Origin: an uncultured Pseudomonadota bacterium
GTDB lineage: Bacteria > Myxococcota_A > Bradymonadia > Bradymonadales > GCA-2716585
NCBI GenBank assembly: GCA_937123825.1
Contig: CAKZKQ010000352.1
Location: 1-64,000, forward strand
Length of the DNA: 64,000 bases
Reading direction: 5' to 3'
Shown in pieces: positions 8,444 to 17,372 of the stretch (positions are counted from its first letter, which is position 1; each line of letters begins with the position of its first letter). The notes below the pieces were generated by a model, which saw only the letters and a program-made list of their open reading frames with translations, ran no database searches and was not told the origin of the DNA. The position numbers were made by a program, and so were the translations under genes.

Positions 8444-9052
8444 CAGGTGTTGCTCCAGCAACACCGGCAGCGGGGCCTCGAAGAGGGTGTTGTCGGGAAG
8501 TTGGAGGCGTAGGGCGTGGAGCCAGAGGCGGCCGGGGAAGTTGGGGACGGATTTGCGGCGCTTGGGGGGGTAGCGGTCGTCGCCGACGATGGGGTGGCCG
8601 ATGCCTTGGAGGTGGCGGCGGATTTGGTGTTTGCGGCCGGTTTCGGGTCTGGCCATGATGAGGGTGAGGCGGCCGGTGGGGTTGGCGATGGCGCGGTAGC
8701 GGGTGACGGCTTCGAGCTTGCGGCCTCGGCGCGCGTCGGCCAGGGGGCGGCGGATGATGCCTTTTTTGTGGGTGCGGCCGTAGACGAGGGCCTGGTAGGT
8801 TTTGGAGATCTGGCCTTCGGCAAGCCAGCGGCCGATTTCAGCGCGGACCTGGGGGTCTTCGGCCCAGAGGATCAGCCCGGAGGTCTCCCGGTCGAGGCGA
8901 TGGGCGGGAGAGAGGGTGCTGGAGAGGTTGTCGCGGGCCCAGGCCTGGAGCGAGGGGACTTCGGGGTCGCCGCTGGGGTGGGTGAGCCACCCGGAGGGCT
9001 TGTTCAAGACCCAGATGGCGCCGTGTCGGGCGATCAAAGAGGGCTCTTCCAT
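8426..9052 (-). CDS. RluA-family pseudouridine synthase
   Basis: 208 residues from ATG 9052, chosen because AGGAGT (9058-9063) precedes it by five bases, and because the family's conserved region starts here; a longer frame to 9121 lacks support. Pseudouridine synthases of this family isomerise specific uridines in rRNA or tRNA. The catalytic motif HRLDRETSG is at about residues 51-59 with the active Asp at 54. The RKHQIRRHLQGIGHPIVGDDRYP segment further on matches the substrate-binding region, and WLHALRL near the end is also typical. There is no N-terminal S4 domain, so it resembles the short TruC/RluA-type enzymes rather than RluC/RluD. The target base cannot be predicted. Confidence 0.93.
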   Translation of the reverse strand: MEEPSLIARHGAIWVLNKPSGWLTHPSGDPEVPSLQAWARDNLSSTLSPAHRLDRETSGLILWAEDPQVRAEIGRWLAEGQISKTYQALVYGRTHKKGIIRRPLADARRGRKLEAVTRYRAIANPTGRLTLIMARPETGRKHQIRRHLQGIGHPIVGDDRYPPKRRKSVPNFPGRLWLHALRLQLPDNTLFEAPLPVLLEQHLGSITQ

Positions 9053-9057
9053 GGGGG

Positions 9058-9063
9058 ACTCCT
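9058..9063 (-). promoter_or_regulatory. Ribosome-binding site that decides the rluA-like start
   Basis: AGGAGT on the minus strand, five bases before ATG 9052. The longer in-frame start at 9121 has nothing comparable. Confidence 0.7.
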
Positions 9064-9254
9064 GGGGGTTTGGGTGGGGGCGAGCGGCCCGAAGGATCGG
9101 ATGAAAGATCGTGGGGGCCAAAAAAGATCAAAAAGTGAGCAACTGGGCAAGGTCAGCGCCCGATAACCCCCCTTCAGCGGCAGCCAGGGTGGCGTCGCGG
9201 CTCGCCGTGCACGTTTTGGGTGCATCGGCATCTGACCTCGGAGGCTCATACACC

Positions 9255-10007
9255 ATGAAATCGGACCTGACCACCACTCTGATCCATTTGTCCAAGCTTT
9301 ACCCCCAGGATCTGGCCAACCCGTACCTGCAACCGCAACGATCTCAGGTGGTGACGGGGATGTTGGGGGGACGCCACCAGCGTCAGCTTAGCCGTTTGCA
9401 TCGCATCATGCGCGTGGAGTCTGATGAAGAAGGTTTTGAGCTGCTCCATGTGAAGTTTCAGTTGGCCCACAATCCCGAGCAGGCCTTTCAGGTCTTTGAG
9501 GTGCAGACGCTGATGACCCGGGCTTTTTATGATGGGCGCACGGGCCGGGCGCCGGCAATATCGAGCGCCGTCATCATGTTGACCGGTCCCGAAGAGCTGC
9601 AGGCCCATCAGGGCCAGTGGCGGCTCTCTCCGCCTGGGACGCCCTTTTGCGGGGTGCGCTTTCAGGTTGATCCCATTTATCAAAAAACGGTGCGACAGCT
9701 TCAGGCCCGGGGTTCGGCGCCGTGGTTGGCGTTTGCGCCGTTGGCCAGAGACGTGACCGCCGACAGCTTGCGGGATTGTTTGGCGTTGATGCGCCAGCGC
9801 GCGCCCAGGCCCAGGCGGATGGCGATCTTGCTCAACATGATGGCGACGCTGACCACGCTGGATCAACGCCGCCGGGGGCTGCGCGGTGTGGTGATGGATT
9901 TCATCGCGCGCCACCGCCCGTTGTCGTCATTGACCCAGGAGACGCCGTATCCGGTTGCGTGTCACCCGGTTATGAATCATGTTGAGGGCCATGAAGCCCT
10001 GCGATGA
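9255..10007 (+). CDS. Hypothetical protein, possible degenerate PD-(D/E)XK/Rpn-like fold
   Basis: 250 residues from ATG 9255 (GGAGG at 9240-9244). The frame extends upstream to 9111, but that part overlaps the leader of the divergent rluA-like gene and has no start signal. Residues 63-130 (LLHVKFQLAHNPEQAFQVFE, then an alpha/beta stretch SSAVIMLTG) faintly recall the E-x-Q strand and following strand of Rpn/PD-(D/E)XK nucleases, but the expected catalytic Glu is Lys here, so a nuclease activity would be doubtful. The C-terminal half is helical and Arg-rich. It sits 31 bp upstream of the RtcA-fold gene on the same strand, so it may belong to the same transcript. Function unknown. Confidence 0.6.
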   Translation: MKSDLTTTLIHLSKLYPQDLANPYLQPQRSQVVTGMLGGRHQRQLSRLHRIMRVESDEEGFELLHVKFQLAHNPEQAFQVFEVQTLMTRAFYDGRTGRAPAISSAVIMLTGPEELQAHQGQWRLSPPGTPFCGVRFQVDPIYQKTVRQLQARGSAPWLAFAPLARDVTADSLRDCLALMRQRAPRPRRMAILLNMMATLTTLDQRRRGLRGVVMDFIARHRPLSSLTQETPYPVACHPVMNHVEGHEALR

Positions 10008-10038
10008 CATGAGAGATGCTTGAAGGAGGTGTGGGGGC

Positions 10039-11052
10039 ATGCTGACGATCGATGGCTCGATGGGACATGGCGGCGATGAGACCTTTTACACGGCGCTGGC
10101 GCTCTGTCTGGCGACCGGGCGCGCCATGCGACTTGAGAAGATCCGGCTGCAGAAACACCACCCGGGGCTGCTGCGCCAGCACTTGATCGCGTTGGACGCG
10201 GTGGCGACCGTCAGCGGTGGGACGGTGCAGGGGGCGCAGATTGGCGCCACGGAAGTCACGGTGGAGCCCGGGGAGATCAAGCCGGGCAAGTACAACTTCA
10301 AGCTCAGCACCGCGCGCGGGGTCACGTGGCTGCTCCAGACCCTATTGCCGGCGCTCTGCACGGCGTCGGGTCCCAGCGAGATCCTCTTTGAAGGCGGCAC
10401 GCACAGCCCTGGGGCGCCGATTTTGGAGGAGATGACCGAGTCTCTGCTGCCCCAACTGCTTAAAATGGGCCCCGAGGTCGAAATCGAGCGCCAGCGCTAC
10501 GGTTTTCACCCTGCTGCGGGTGGCCGCGTGGTGGTCAAGATTTCGCCGGTGGCCGATGGGCTGACGCCACTGCACCTGCATGAGCGCGGAGAGCTGCTCA
10601 AAAAACGGGCGGTGGCGCTGATCGCCAACCTGGACGACGCCATTGGGCGGCGCGAGTTGGACACGCTCTCAGAGAAGATGACGTGGTCCGAGGACGAGCT
10701 GGAGTTGGTCAAAGCCAAAGGCTCTCGCGGGCCGGGCAACGCCGTCTACATCAAGCTTATCAGCCAGAACGTCACCGAGGTTTTTGGCAGCGTGGGCGAG
10801 CGCGGGGTGAGGGCCGAGGCGATCGCGGAGCGCGTGGCGAGCCTGGCCCGGGAGTATTTGGCGGCAGGGGTGCCGGCCTCGCACCATTTGACGCGGCGGC
10901 TGCTGGTTTTGGCGGCTTTGGCCGGCGGCGGCGCCATCACCACGGTCCAGCCCGACCGACAGACCCAGAGCACGGTGGAGTTGGTGGGTCAGTTTACCGA
11001 CGCGGAGGTCGCCATGGCCAACATCCGCGGCCAGTGGCAGATCGAAATTTAG
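10039..11052 (+). CDS. rtcA: RNA 3'-terminal phosphate cyclase-like protein (RtcA fold, active site altered)
   Basis: 337 residues from ATG 10039 behind AAGGAGGT (10023-10030). Full-length similarity to RtcA is clear: LDGS-type start, HHPGLLRQHL, ARGVTWLLQTLLPAL, GGTHSPGAP, GFHPAAGG and GPGN all fall in the expected order. RtcA converts RNA 3'-phosphate to 2',3'-cyclic phosphate through a covalent histidyl-AMP. Here the N-terminal signature GEGGGQ is replaced by GHGGDE (9-14), and the position aligned with the E. coli nucleophile His309 (in SCHLLTN) is Gln308 (in RQTQST). The Asp-Gln of YLADQL is also changed (HLTRRL). On that alignment, which I made from memory, the protein would lack cyclase chemistry and resemble the non-catalytic Rcl1 branch. 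The next gene is Thg1-like, implying a role in RNA repair or binding. Confidence 0.85.
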   Translation: MLTIDGSMGHGGDETFYTALALCLATGRAMRLEKIRLQKHHPGLLRQHLIALDAVATVSGGTVQGAQIGATEVTVEPGEIKPGKYNFKLSTARGVTWLLQTLLPALCTASGPSEILFEGGTHSPGAPILEEMTESLLPQLLKMGPEVEIERQRYGFHPAAGGRVVVKISPVADGLTPLHLHERGELLKKRAVALIANLDDAIGRRELDTLSEKMTWSEDELELVKAKGSRGPGNAVYIKLISQNVTEVFGSVGERGVRAEAIAERVASLAREYLAAGVPASHHLTRRLLVLAALAGGGAITTVQPDRQTQSTVELVGQFTDAEVAMANIRGQWQIEI

Positions 11053-11129
11053 CCCCGGCCCACCTTGCGCCTTGCCAGTTGATGTCCATCCTTGGCCTCA
11101 CCCGCGGTCACACCAACTGGACAAGGACC

Positions 11130-11882
11130 ATGAAACAAGAATCCCTTGAAAGCCGCATGAGGGCCCTGGAGTACTTCCACGACCTGAAGCTCCTGCCGGG
11201 CGCCTGGGCGATCGTGCGCGTGGACGGGCGCTCTTTTTCGCGCCTGACCTCGCAAAAGTTTGAAAAGCCCTTTGACGTGCGCTTTCACAACATGATGGTC
11301 AAGACCACCGAGGCGCTCTTTACCGAGTTGGGCGCGGCCTACGCCTACACCGAGAGCGACGAGATCTCGCTGCTCTTTGCCCCCTCCTGGGACTTCTGCG
11401 ACCGCGAGGTGGAGAAGATCGTGTCGCTCTCTGCGGGCATCGCCAGCGCCCACTTTGCGCTCGCCAGCGGGGTGCCGGCCCACTTTGACAGCCGCATCTG
11501 GATGGGCGCCACCACGGCCCAGGTCTTGGACTACTTTCACTGGAGGATGTCGGACGCCTCGCGCTGCGCGCTGCACGGCTGGTGCTATTGGACGCTGCGC
11601 AACGAGGGCCAGGACGCTCGCCAGGCCTCCAAAGTCCTTGAGGGCATGACCCGCAGCGGCAAAAACGAGCTCCTCTTTGAGCGCGGCATCAACTACAACG
11701 ACCTGCCGCTGTGGCAGCGTCGCGGCACGGGCTTCCTCTGGGAGACCTACCAGAAAGAGGGCTTCAACCCTCAAACCGGCCAGCACACCACCGCCACCCG
11801 ACGCCGGGTCAAGATCGATGAAACGCTGCCCATGGGTGACCCCTACCGCGCCTACCTGACCACGCTGGTCGAATCCTGTTAA
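11130..11882 (+). CDS. Thg1-like 3'-5' RNA polymerase (tRNAHis guanylyltransferase family)
   Basis: 250 residues from ATG 11130; an in-frame ATG at 11082 is possible, but family members start close to the VRVDGRSF motif. Thg1 and bacterial Thg1-like proteins add nucleotides to 5' ends of tRNA in the reverse (3'-5') direction. Metal-binding Asp32 in VRVDGRSFSRLT and Ser-Asp in YTESDEISLLF (Asp77) are present. So are the SAGIASAHF segment, DSRIWMGA and the RCALHGWCYWTLRN element, so the catalytic core looks intact. True Thg1 adds G-1 to tRNAHis, whereas bacterial Thg1-like proteins mostly repair truncated tRNA 5' ends, which I consider more likely here. It lies 77 bp after the RtcA-fold gene. 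Confidence 0.9.
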   Translation: MKQESLESRMRALEYFHDLKLLPGAWAIVRVDGRSFSRLTSQKFEKPFDVRFHNMMVKTTEALFTELGAAYAYTESDEISLLFAPSWDFCDREVEKIVSLSAGIASAHFALASGVPAHFDSRIWMGATTAQVLDYFHWRMSDASRCALHGWCYWTLRNEGQDARQASKVLEGMTRSGKNELLFERGINYNDLPLWQRRGTGFLWETYQKEGFNPQTGQHTTATRRRVKIDETLPMGDPYRAYLTTLVESC

Positions 11883-12048
11883 GGGCGTGTTTGCAAAAAC
11901 CCCAGATTTCCCCGTGAACCCGGTTTAAAGCCGCATCGACGGGGCTCGCCTCATCCCTGTGCGAAGGCCGTTCAAGGTTCTGTGCGTGTCAATCTGACGC
12001 AATGGGCCAAAACCCCCCGCTGGCCCTACCAAAATCAACGTCGACGGG

Positions 12049-12054
12049 TATAAT
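12049..12054 (+). promoter_or_regulatory. Possible -10 element upstream of malK
   Basis: TATAAT, 36 bp before the malK start, in an otherwise GC-rich gap. No convincing -35 hexamer is seen 16-18 bp upstream, so an activator may be needed if this is the promoter. Confidence 0.4.
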
Positions 12055-12090
12055 CGCGCATCTGCATGACGATGTTCACAGGGGGGTGCG

Positions 12091-13176
<1,086 letters not shown>

Positions 13177-13208
13177 ACGCGCCCCATACTTTCGGAGATC
13201 ATCAAACC

Positions 13209-14429
13209 ATGCGCACCGCATGCCTCCACGCCTTTGTGGCGCTGTGCTGCCTCCTGCTTGCAGGCAGCTGCGGCCCCAGCGCGTCGGATACACAGACCAC
13301 CGCCGACGGCGCCACGCGCATCACCCTTTGGCACGCCTACCGCGCCGAAGAGGAGACCGCGCTGCTGGCCGCCGTCGACGCCTTCAACGACAGTCGCAAG
13401 GACATCCACGTTGAGGCCCTGAAGATCCCCTACCAGGCCTTCGCCGACAAGATCACCAACGCCATCCCGCGCGACAACGGCCCGGACCTCTTCATCTTTG
13501 CCCACGACCGCATCGGAGACTGGGCCGAGGCCGATCTCATCGAGCCCATCTCCATCTGGGCCGAGCCCACGGATCTGGACCAGTACATCGAGAGCACCGT
13601 CCGGGCACTGGTCTACAAGAAGGCCCTTTACGGCCTGCCGCTGACCTTCAAGTCCGTGGCCCTCTTCTACAACACCGACCTGATCCCCCAGCCGCCCAGC
13701 ACCGACCAGGAAATGGTCGAGATGGCCAGCCGGCTGACCGACACGTCCAAGAAGACCTACGGGCTGGCCTACGCCAACAGCCAACTCTACTTCACCGCCG
13801 CCTTCATCCACGGCTTTGGCGGCCAGACGCTCGACATCGACGGCAAACTCCACCTGACCGACCCGGGCACGGTGGAGGGCATGCGCTTTTGTCAGGAGTT
13901 GGTGCACAAGCACAAGGTCGTGCCGGGGGATGTGGACGGCAGCATGCTGACCAACCTCTTCAACTCGGGCCGCGCGGCCATGGTCATCAACGGGCCGTGG
14001 TTCATCGGAGAGATCTCCAAAGACATCAACTGGTCGGTGGCGGTGCTGCCCACCATCTCCAGCACGGGCAAGCCGGCCGCGCCCTTTTTTGGCTCCGAGG
14101 CCGTCATGATGAGCCGGCGCTCCAAGCACAAGCGCCAGACCTTTGAGGTCATGCGCTTTCTGGCCGGTCCCGAGTCCTCGACCATCCGCTTGCAGCAAGG
14201 CGGCGTGCCAGTGGCCCACAAAGGCACCTGGGACACCGCGCGGGTCGATCCCGTCCAGCGCACCTTCCGCAAGCAGATCGACCGCGCCATCTTCATGCCC
14301 AACATCTCCGACATGCGCTTTGTCTGGGAGCCGACCGACCAGGCCATCCAGCGCATCGTCAAAAAGAACGCCACACCGGCCGACGAACTGGCCACCGCCC
14401 AAGAGCGCATCGAAGCCTCGCGGCGCTGA
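13209..14429 (+). CDS. malE: Extracellular sugar-binding lipoprotein (MalE-like)
   Basis: 406 residues. The N-terminus MRTACLHAF followed by a hydrophobic stretch and LLAGSC (about 17-22) is a lipoprotein signal, so the mature protein would be tethered by its Cys. The rest is a cluster-1 solute-binding protein: ITLWHAYRAEEETALLAAVDAFN, then NGPDLFIFAHDRIGDWAEADLIEPI, LVYKKALYGLPLTFKSVALFYN and the hinge stretch MVINGPWFIGEI match the maltose/maltodextrin-binding family segment by segment. It lies between malK and malF. Malto-oligosaccharides are the best guess for ligand from the MalF/MalG context, but other oligosaccharides are possible. Confidence 0.88.
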   Translation: MRTACLHAFVALCCLLLAGSCGPSASDTQTTADGATRITLWHAYRAEEETALLAAVDAFNDSRKDIHVEALKIPYQAFADKITNAIPRDNGPDLFIFAHDRIGDWAEADLIEPISIWAEPTDLDQYIESTVRALVYKKALYGLPLTFKSVALFYNTDLIPQPPSTDQEMVEMASRLTDTSKKTYGLAYANSQLYFTAAFIHGFGGQTLDIDGKLHLTDPGTVEGMRFCQELVHKHKVVPGDVDGSMLTNLFNSGRAAMVINGPWFIGEISKDINWSVAVLPTISSTGKPAAPFFGSEAVMMSRRSKHKRQTFEVMRFLAGPESSTIRLQQGGVPVAHKGTWDTARVDPVQRTFRKQIDRAIFMPNISDMRFVWEPTDQAIQRIVKKNATPADELATAQERIEASRR

Positions 14430-14456
14430 GGTGGAAGACCAGGAGAGACCGTCGCC

Positions 14457-16448
14457 ATGAGCGTCTACGAAAAGAGCGGCCCGCTGGGCATGGACCAGGT
14501 CCCGACCTGGGCCTGGGCAGCGGCGACATGCCTGCTGACCGCCATGCTGGCGCTGGCCGCCACGGTGGTTTACAGCGTCATCTGGCAGCTTGACCGCGCC
14601 GCCGTTGAAGAACACCGGGCCCTCTTTATGGCCCAATCCATCTCCAAGGTCGCCGCAGACCACGACGAGGCCACCACCCAGCGCTTCATCGACGCGGTGG
14701 CCAAGGCACGCGGCCAGACCATGACCGAGGCCTTTGTCATCACCTCGGGCACCCCGGACCGCTACGGCATCAACCGTGGTCAGCGCTACGGCGCCATCCT
14801 GGAGACCGAGCTGCGGGGCAAACCCATCGCTCCGCTGGCCACCGCCGACCCCAGCGCCGTCCCGCAGGCCCCGCGCCACAAGCTGCGCTTTGACCGCTTC
14901 AACCGCGTCATCACAGGCCTGGAAGCCAAAGCCAGACCCCAGCGGGCCGCGCCCTGGATCGAGATGAAGCAGGACACCGTGGGGCAGCAGACCTGGTTTG
15001 CCGTCCAGGTGCCGGTCAAGACCACCGGGGCCGCCGGGGCCACCTTCAGCCAGATCGCGCCGAGCAACCCCACCCCGTGGTGGCTCCTGCTCATCCTGAC
15101 GCTGCTGCTGAGCGCCGCCGCTGCGGCCATCTTCATCGGCGGCGGCGGCAAGCTCGACACCAAAGCGCGGATCGGTGCCTTTGTGGCGCTGGCGCTGGTG
15201 TCGGCAGTTGGCTTTCAGGTGGCCACCTCGTTCCACTACGCAGGCCAACTCCAACCGCTGGTTCAGGAGCGCCTGGCCGACGCCGCAGCGGCCTTCGAGG
15301 CCGCCAAAGCCGCCGGACTGGACGCCAAGACCGCCGCCGACATCGTCCACGCCGCCGACATCGACTTTACCGGCGCGACGGGGCTCCTGCTGGACAAAAC
15401 CGACCCGGCGGCCGCGTCCGAGCGCCTGTCGCTCTTGGTGTCCCAGCGCGACAACACCGCCTCGATGCTGCTCTGGCTGGCCATGTTGCTCCTGGCTGGG
15501 GGCGTGGCTGCGGGCGTCAAACCACTGCTGCGCGGCGTGGTGGCGTGCTATGAGAACCCCTACGCCTACCTCTACGTCATGCCCAGCCTTTTGGGCATGG
15601 TGGTGCTGGTCTTTGTGCCCTTCTCCATTGGTGTGGGGCTGAGCTTCTTTGCATACGACGCCCCCAGGTACTACTTCCACGGGCTGGGCAACTTCTCAGA
15701 GATCTTGCTGGGCAGCGAAAGCGGTGAGGTGACCTTCTATTGGACGCTCTTCGCGACGATCTTGTGGACGGTGTGCAATGTGATCTTGCATGTGGGCATT
15801 GGGTTGGGGCTGGCGCTGCTGCTCAAGGATCCGATGCTGCGCTTTAAGAACGTCTACCGCGTCCTGCTCATCATCCCGTGGGCCATCCCCAACTACATCA
15901 CCGCGCTGATCTGGAAGGGGATGTTCAACAAGGAGTTTGGCGCCGTCAACCAGTTCATCGAGGCCGCGCAAAGCGCGCTCGGCATGACTCCGGACGGGGT
16001 GGACTGGCTCGGCGGCAGCTTCGCCACCGCGTTCACCGCCAACCTGGTCACCAACACCTGGCTGGGCTTCCCCTTCATGATGGTCGTGGCGCTGGGCGCG
16101 CTCCAGTCCATCCCTGGCGCGCTCTACGAGGCTGCCGAAGTGGACGGCGCGGGCCCCTGGGACAAGTTCCGGCACATCACGCTGCCGCTGCTCAAGCCCG
16201 CCCTCTTCCCGGCCATCATCCTGGGCAGCATCTGGACCTTCAACATGTTCAACGTCATCTACCTGGTGTCGGGTGGCGGCCCGGAGAACTCCACCGAAAT
16301 CCTCATCACCGACGCCTATCGCGCCTTCGCCGAGCTTAACCGCTACGGCCTGGCGGCGGCCTACTCGGTGATCATCTTCGTCATCCTCTTGCTCTACACC
16401 CTCATCACCAACCGCATCACCAAAGCCACCGAGGGGGCCTTCGAATGA
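14457..16448 (+). CDS. malF: Carbohydrate ABC transporter permease, MalF-like with enlarged N-terminal region
   Basis: 663 residues, longer than typical MalF (about 510). A first membrane helix (about 16-40) is followed by a roughly 160-residue extracytoplasmic segment (40-200). Then come two or three helices, a second loop, and from about residue 370 the conserved permease core (YAYLYVMPSLLGMVVLVFVPF). The EAA loop that docks on MalK is EAAEVDGAGPWDKFRHITLP, near residue 558. E. coli MalF also has a large periplasmic loop that contacts the binding protein; the extra N-terminal region here could serve a similar contact but is not alignable by eye. Its last four bases overlap malG (ATGA). Confidence 0.88.
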   Translation: MSVYEKSGPLGMDQVPTWAWAAATCLLTAMLALAATVVYSVIWQLDRAAVEEHRALFMAQSISKVAADHDEATTQRFIDAVAKARGQTMTEAFVITSGTPDRYGINRGQRYGAILETELRGKPIAPLATADPSAVPQAPRHKLRFDRFNRVITGLEAKARPQRAAPWIEMKQDTVGQQTWFAVQVPVKTTGAAGATFSQIAPSNPTPWWLLLILTLLLSAAAAAIFIGGGGKLDTKARIGAFVALALVSAVGFQVATSFHYAGQLQPLVQERLADAAAAFEAAKAAGLDAKTAADIVHAADIDFTGATGLLLDKTDPAAASERLSLLVSQRDNTASMLLWLAMLLLAGGVAAGVKPLLRGVVACYENPYAYLYVMPSLLGMVVLVFVPFSIGVGLSFFAYDAPRYYFHGLGNFSEILLGSESGEVTFYWTLFATILWTVCNVILHVGIGLGLALLLKDPMLRFKNVYRVLLIIPWAIPNYITALIWKGMFNKEFGAVNQFIEAAQSALGMTPDGVDWLGGSFATAFTANLVTNTWLGFPFMMVVALGALQSIPGALYEAAEVDGAGPWDKFRHITLPLLKPALFPAIILGSIWTFNMFNVIYLVSGGGPENSTEILITDAYRAFAELNRYGLAAAYSVIIFVILLLYTLITNRITKATEGAFE

Positions 16449-17317
16449 GCCTCGCCAAGACGACCCCCAGGCGGCCTCCGCTGACCGTCCGCACGGTCCT
16501 GACGCACGCCTTCTTGATCGCCTTCACCGGCGTCACGCTCTACCCTGTCCTGTGGGTCGTGGCCATGGCGCTCACCCCTCAGCAGGGCTTCACCATTGGC
16601 CTGCTGCCCTGGCCGGACGAACCCTCGCTGGACAACTTCGCCCATGTCGTCTCCACCACCAGCCCCGACGGCAGTTGGCTCTTTGGGCAGCAACTGCTCA
16701 ACTCCCTGATCGTCTCCGTCTCCACCACCATCGTGGGGATCTTCCTGGCCTGCACGGCGGGGTATGCCTTCAGCCGCTTTCGCTTCCCCGGGCGGCGCAC
16801 CGGTTTGCTGATGTTTCTGGTCAGCCAGATGTTCCCTGGCACGCTGATGCTCATCCCGCTCTACGTGCTGCTGGACGCCATGGGGCTGCTCAACCAGATC
16901 GCGGGCCTGGTGCTGGTCTACTCCACCACCGCCATCCCCTTCTGCGTCTGGATGCTCAAGGGCTACTTCGACACCATCCCCCAGTCCATCGAGGAGTCCG
17001 CCATCATCGACGGCGCCTCGCCGTTCACCATCTTCTGGAAGATCATCCTGCCGCTGGCGCAGCCCGCCATCGCCGTCACCGCGCTCTTCTCCTTCATGAC
17101 CGCGTGGAACGAGTTTATCCTCGCCGCGACCTTCATCAACAAGGAAAGCTCCCTGACGCTGCCGGTGACGCTCAACAACTATGTCGGTGAATACTCAACC
17201 CAGTGGGGCTACTTCGCCGCGGGCGCGATCATCGTCTCGGTCCCTGTCATGGCGCTCTTCTTTGCCCTGCAAAAGAACCTCGTGGGCGGCCTGACCGCGG
17301 GCAGCGTCAAAGGCTGA
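16445..17317 (+). CDS. malG: Carbohydrate ABC transporter permease, MalG-like
   Basis: 290 residues, close to the 296 of E. coli MalG, with six predicted membrane helices. The EAA loop is EESAIIDGASPFTIFWKIILP near residue 183, and other MalG landmarks are seen (NSLIVSVSTTIVGIFLACTAGYAFSRF, FSFMTAWNEFILA). Starts with a 4-bp overlap with malF and ends the operon. Converges on the patatin-domain gene 42 bp further on. Confidence 0.92.
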   Translation: MSLAKTTPRRPPLTVRTVLTHAFLIAFTGVTLYPVLWVVAMALTPQQGFTIGLLPWPDEPSLDNFAHVVSTTSPDGSWLFGQQLLNSLIVSVSTTIVGIFLACTAGYAFSRFRFPGRRTGLLMFLVSQMFPGTLMLIPLYVLLDAMGLLNQIAGLVLVYSTTAIPFCVWMLKGYFDTIPQSIEESAIIDGASPFTIFWKIILPLAQPAIAVTALFSFMTAWNEFILAATFINKESSLTLPVTLNNYVGEYSTQWGYFAAGAIIVSVPVMALFFALQKNLVGGLTAGSVKG

Positions 17318-17329
17318 AGACACCTGGAC

Positions 17330-17372
17330 GCTGCCCAAGAGGGTTCCAAAAGGCAAACCTCAGTTGGGCAGC
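17330..17372. terminator. Inverted repeat between convergent malG and patatin genes
   Basis: GCTGCCCAA (17330-17338) and TTGGGCAGC (17364-17372), a 9-bp perfect stem with a 25-nt loop, one arm inside the 3' end of the patatin gene. The lack of a T-run makes a bidirectional terminator only plausible. Confidence 0.35.

Noticed and set aside
10683..11129. 149-codon N-terminal extension of the Thg1-like gene
   Set aside because: Overlaps the RtcA-like gene in another frame; Thg1 family similarity starts at about 11130.
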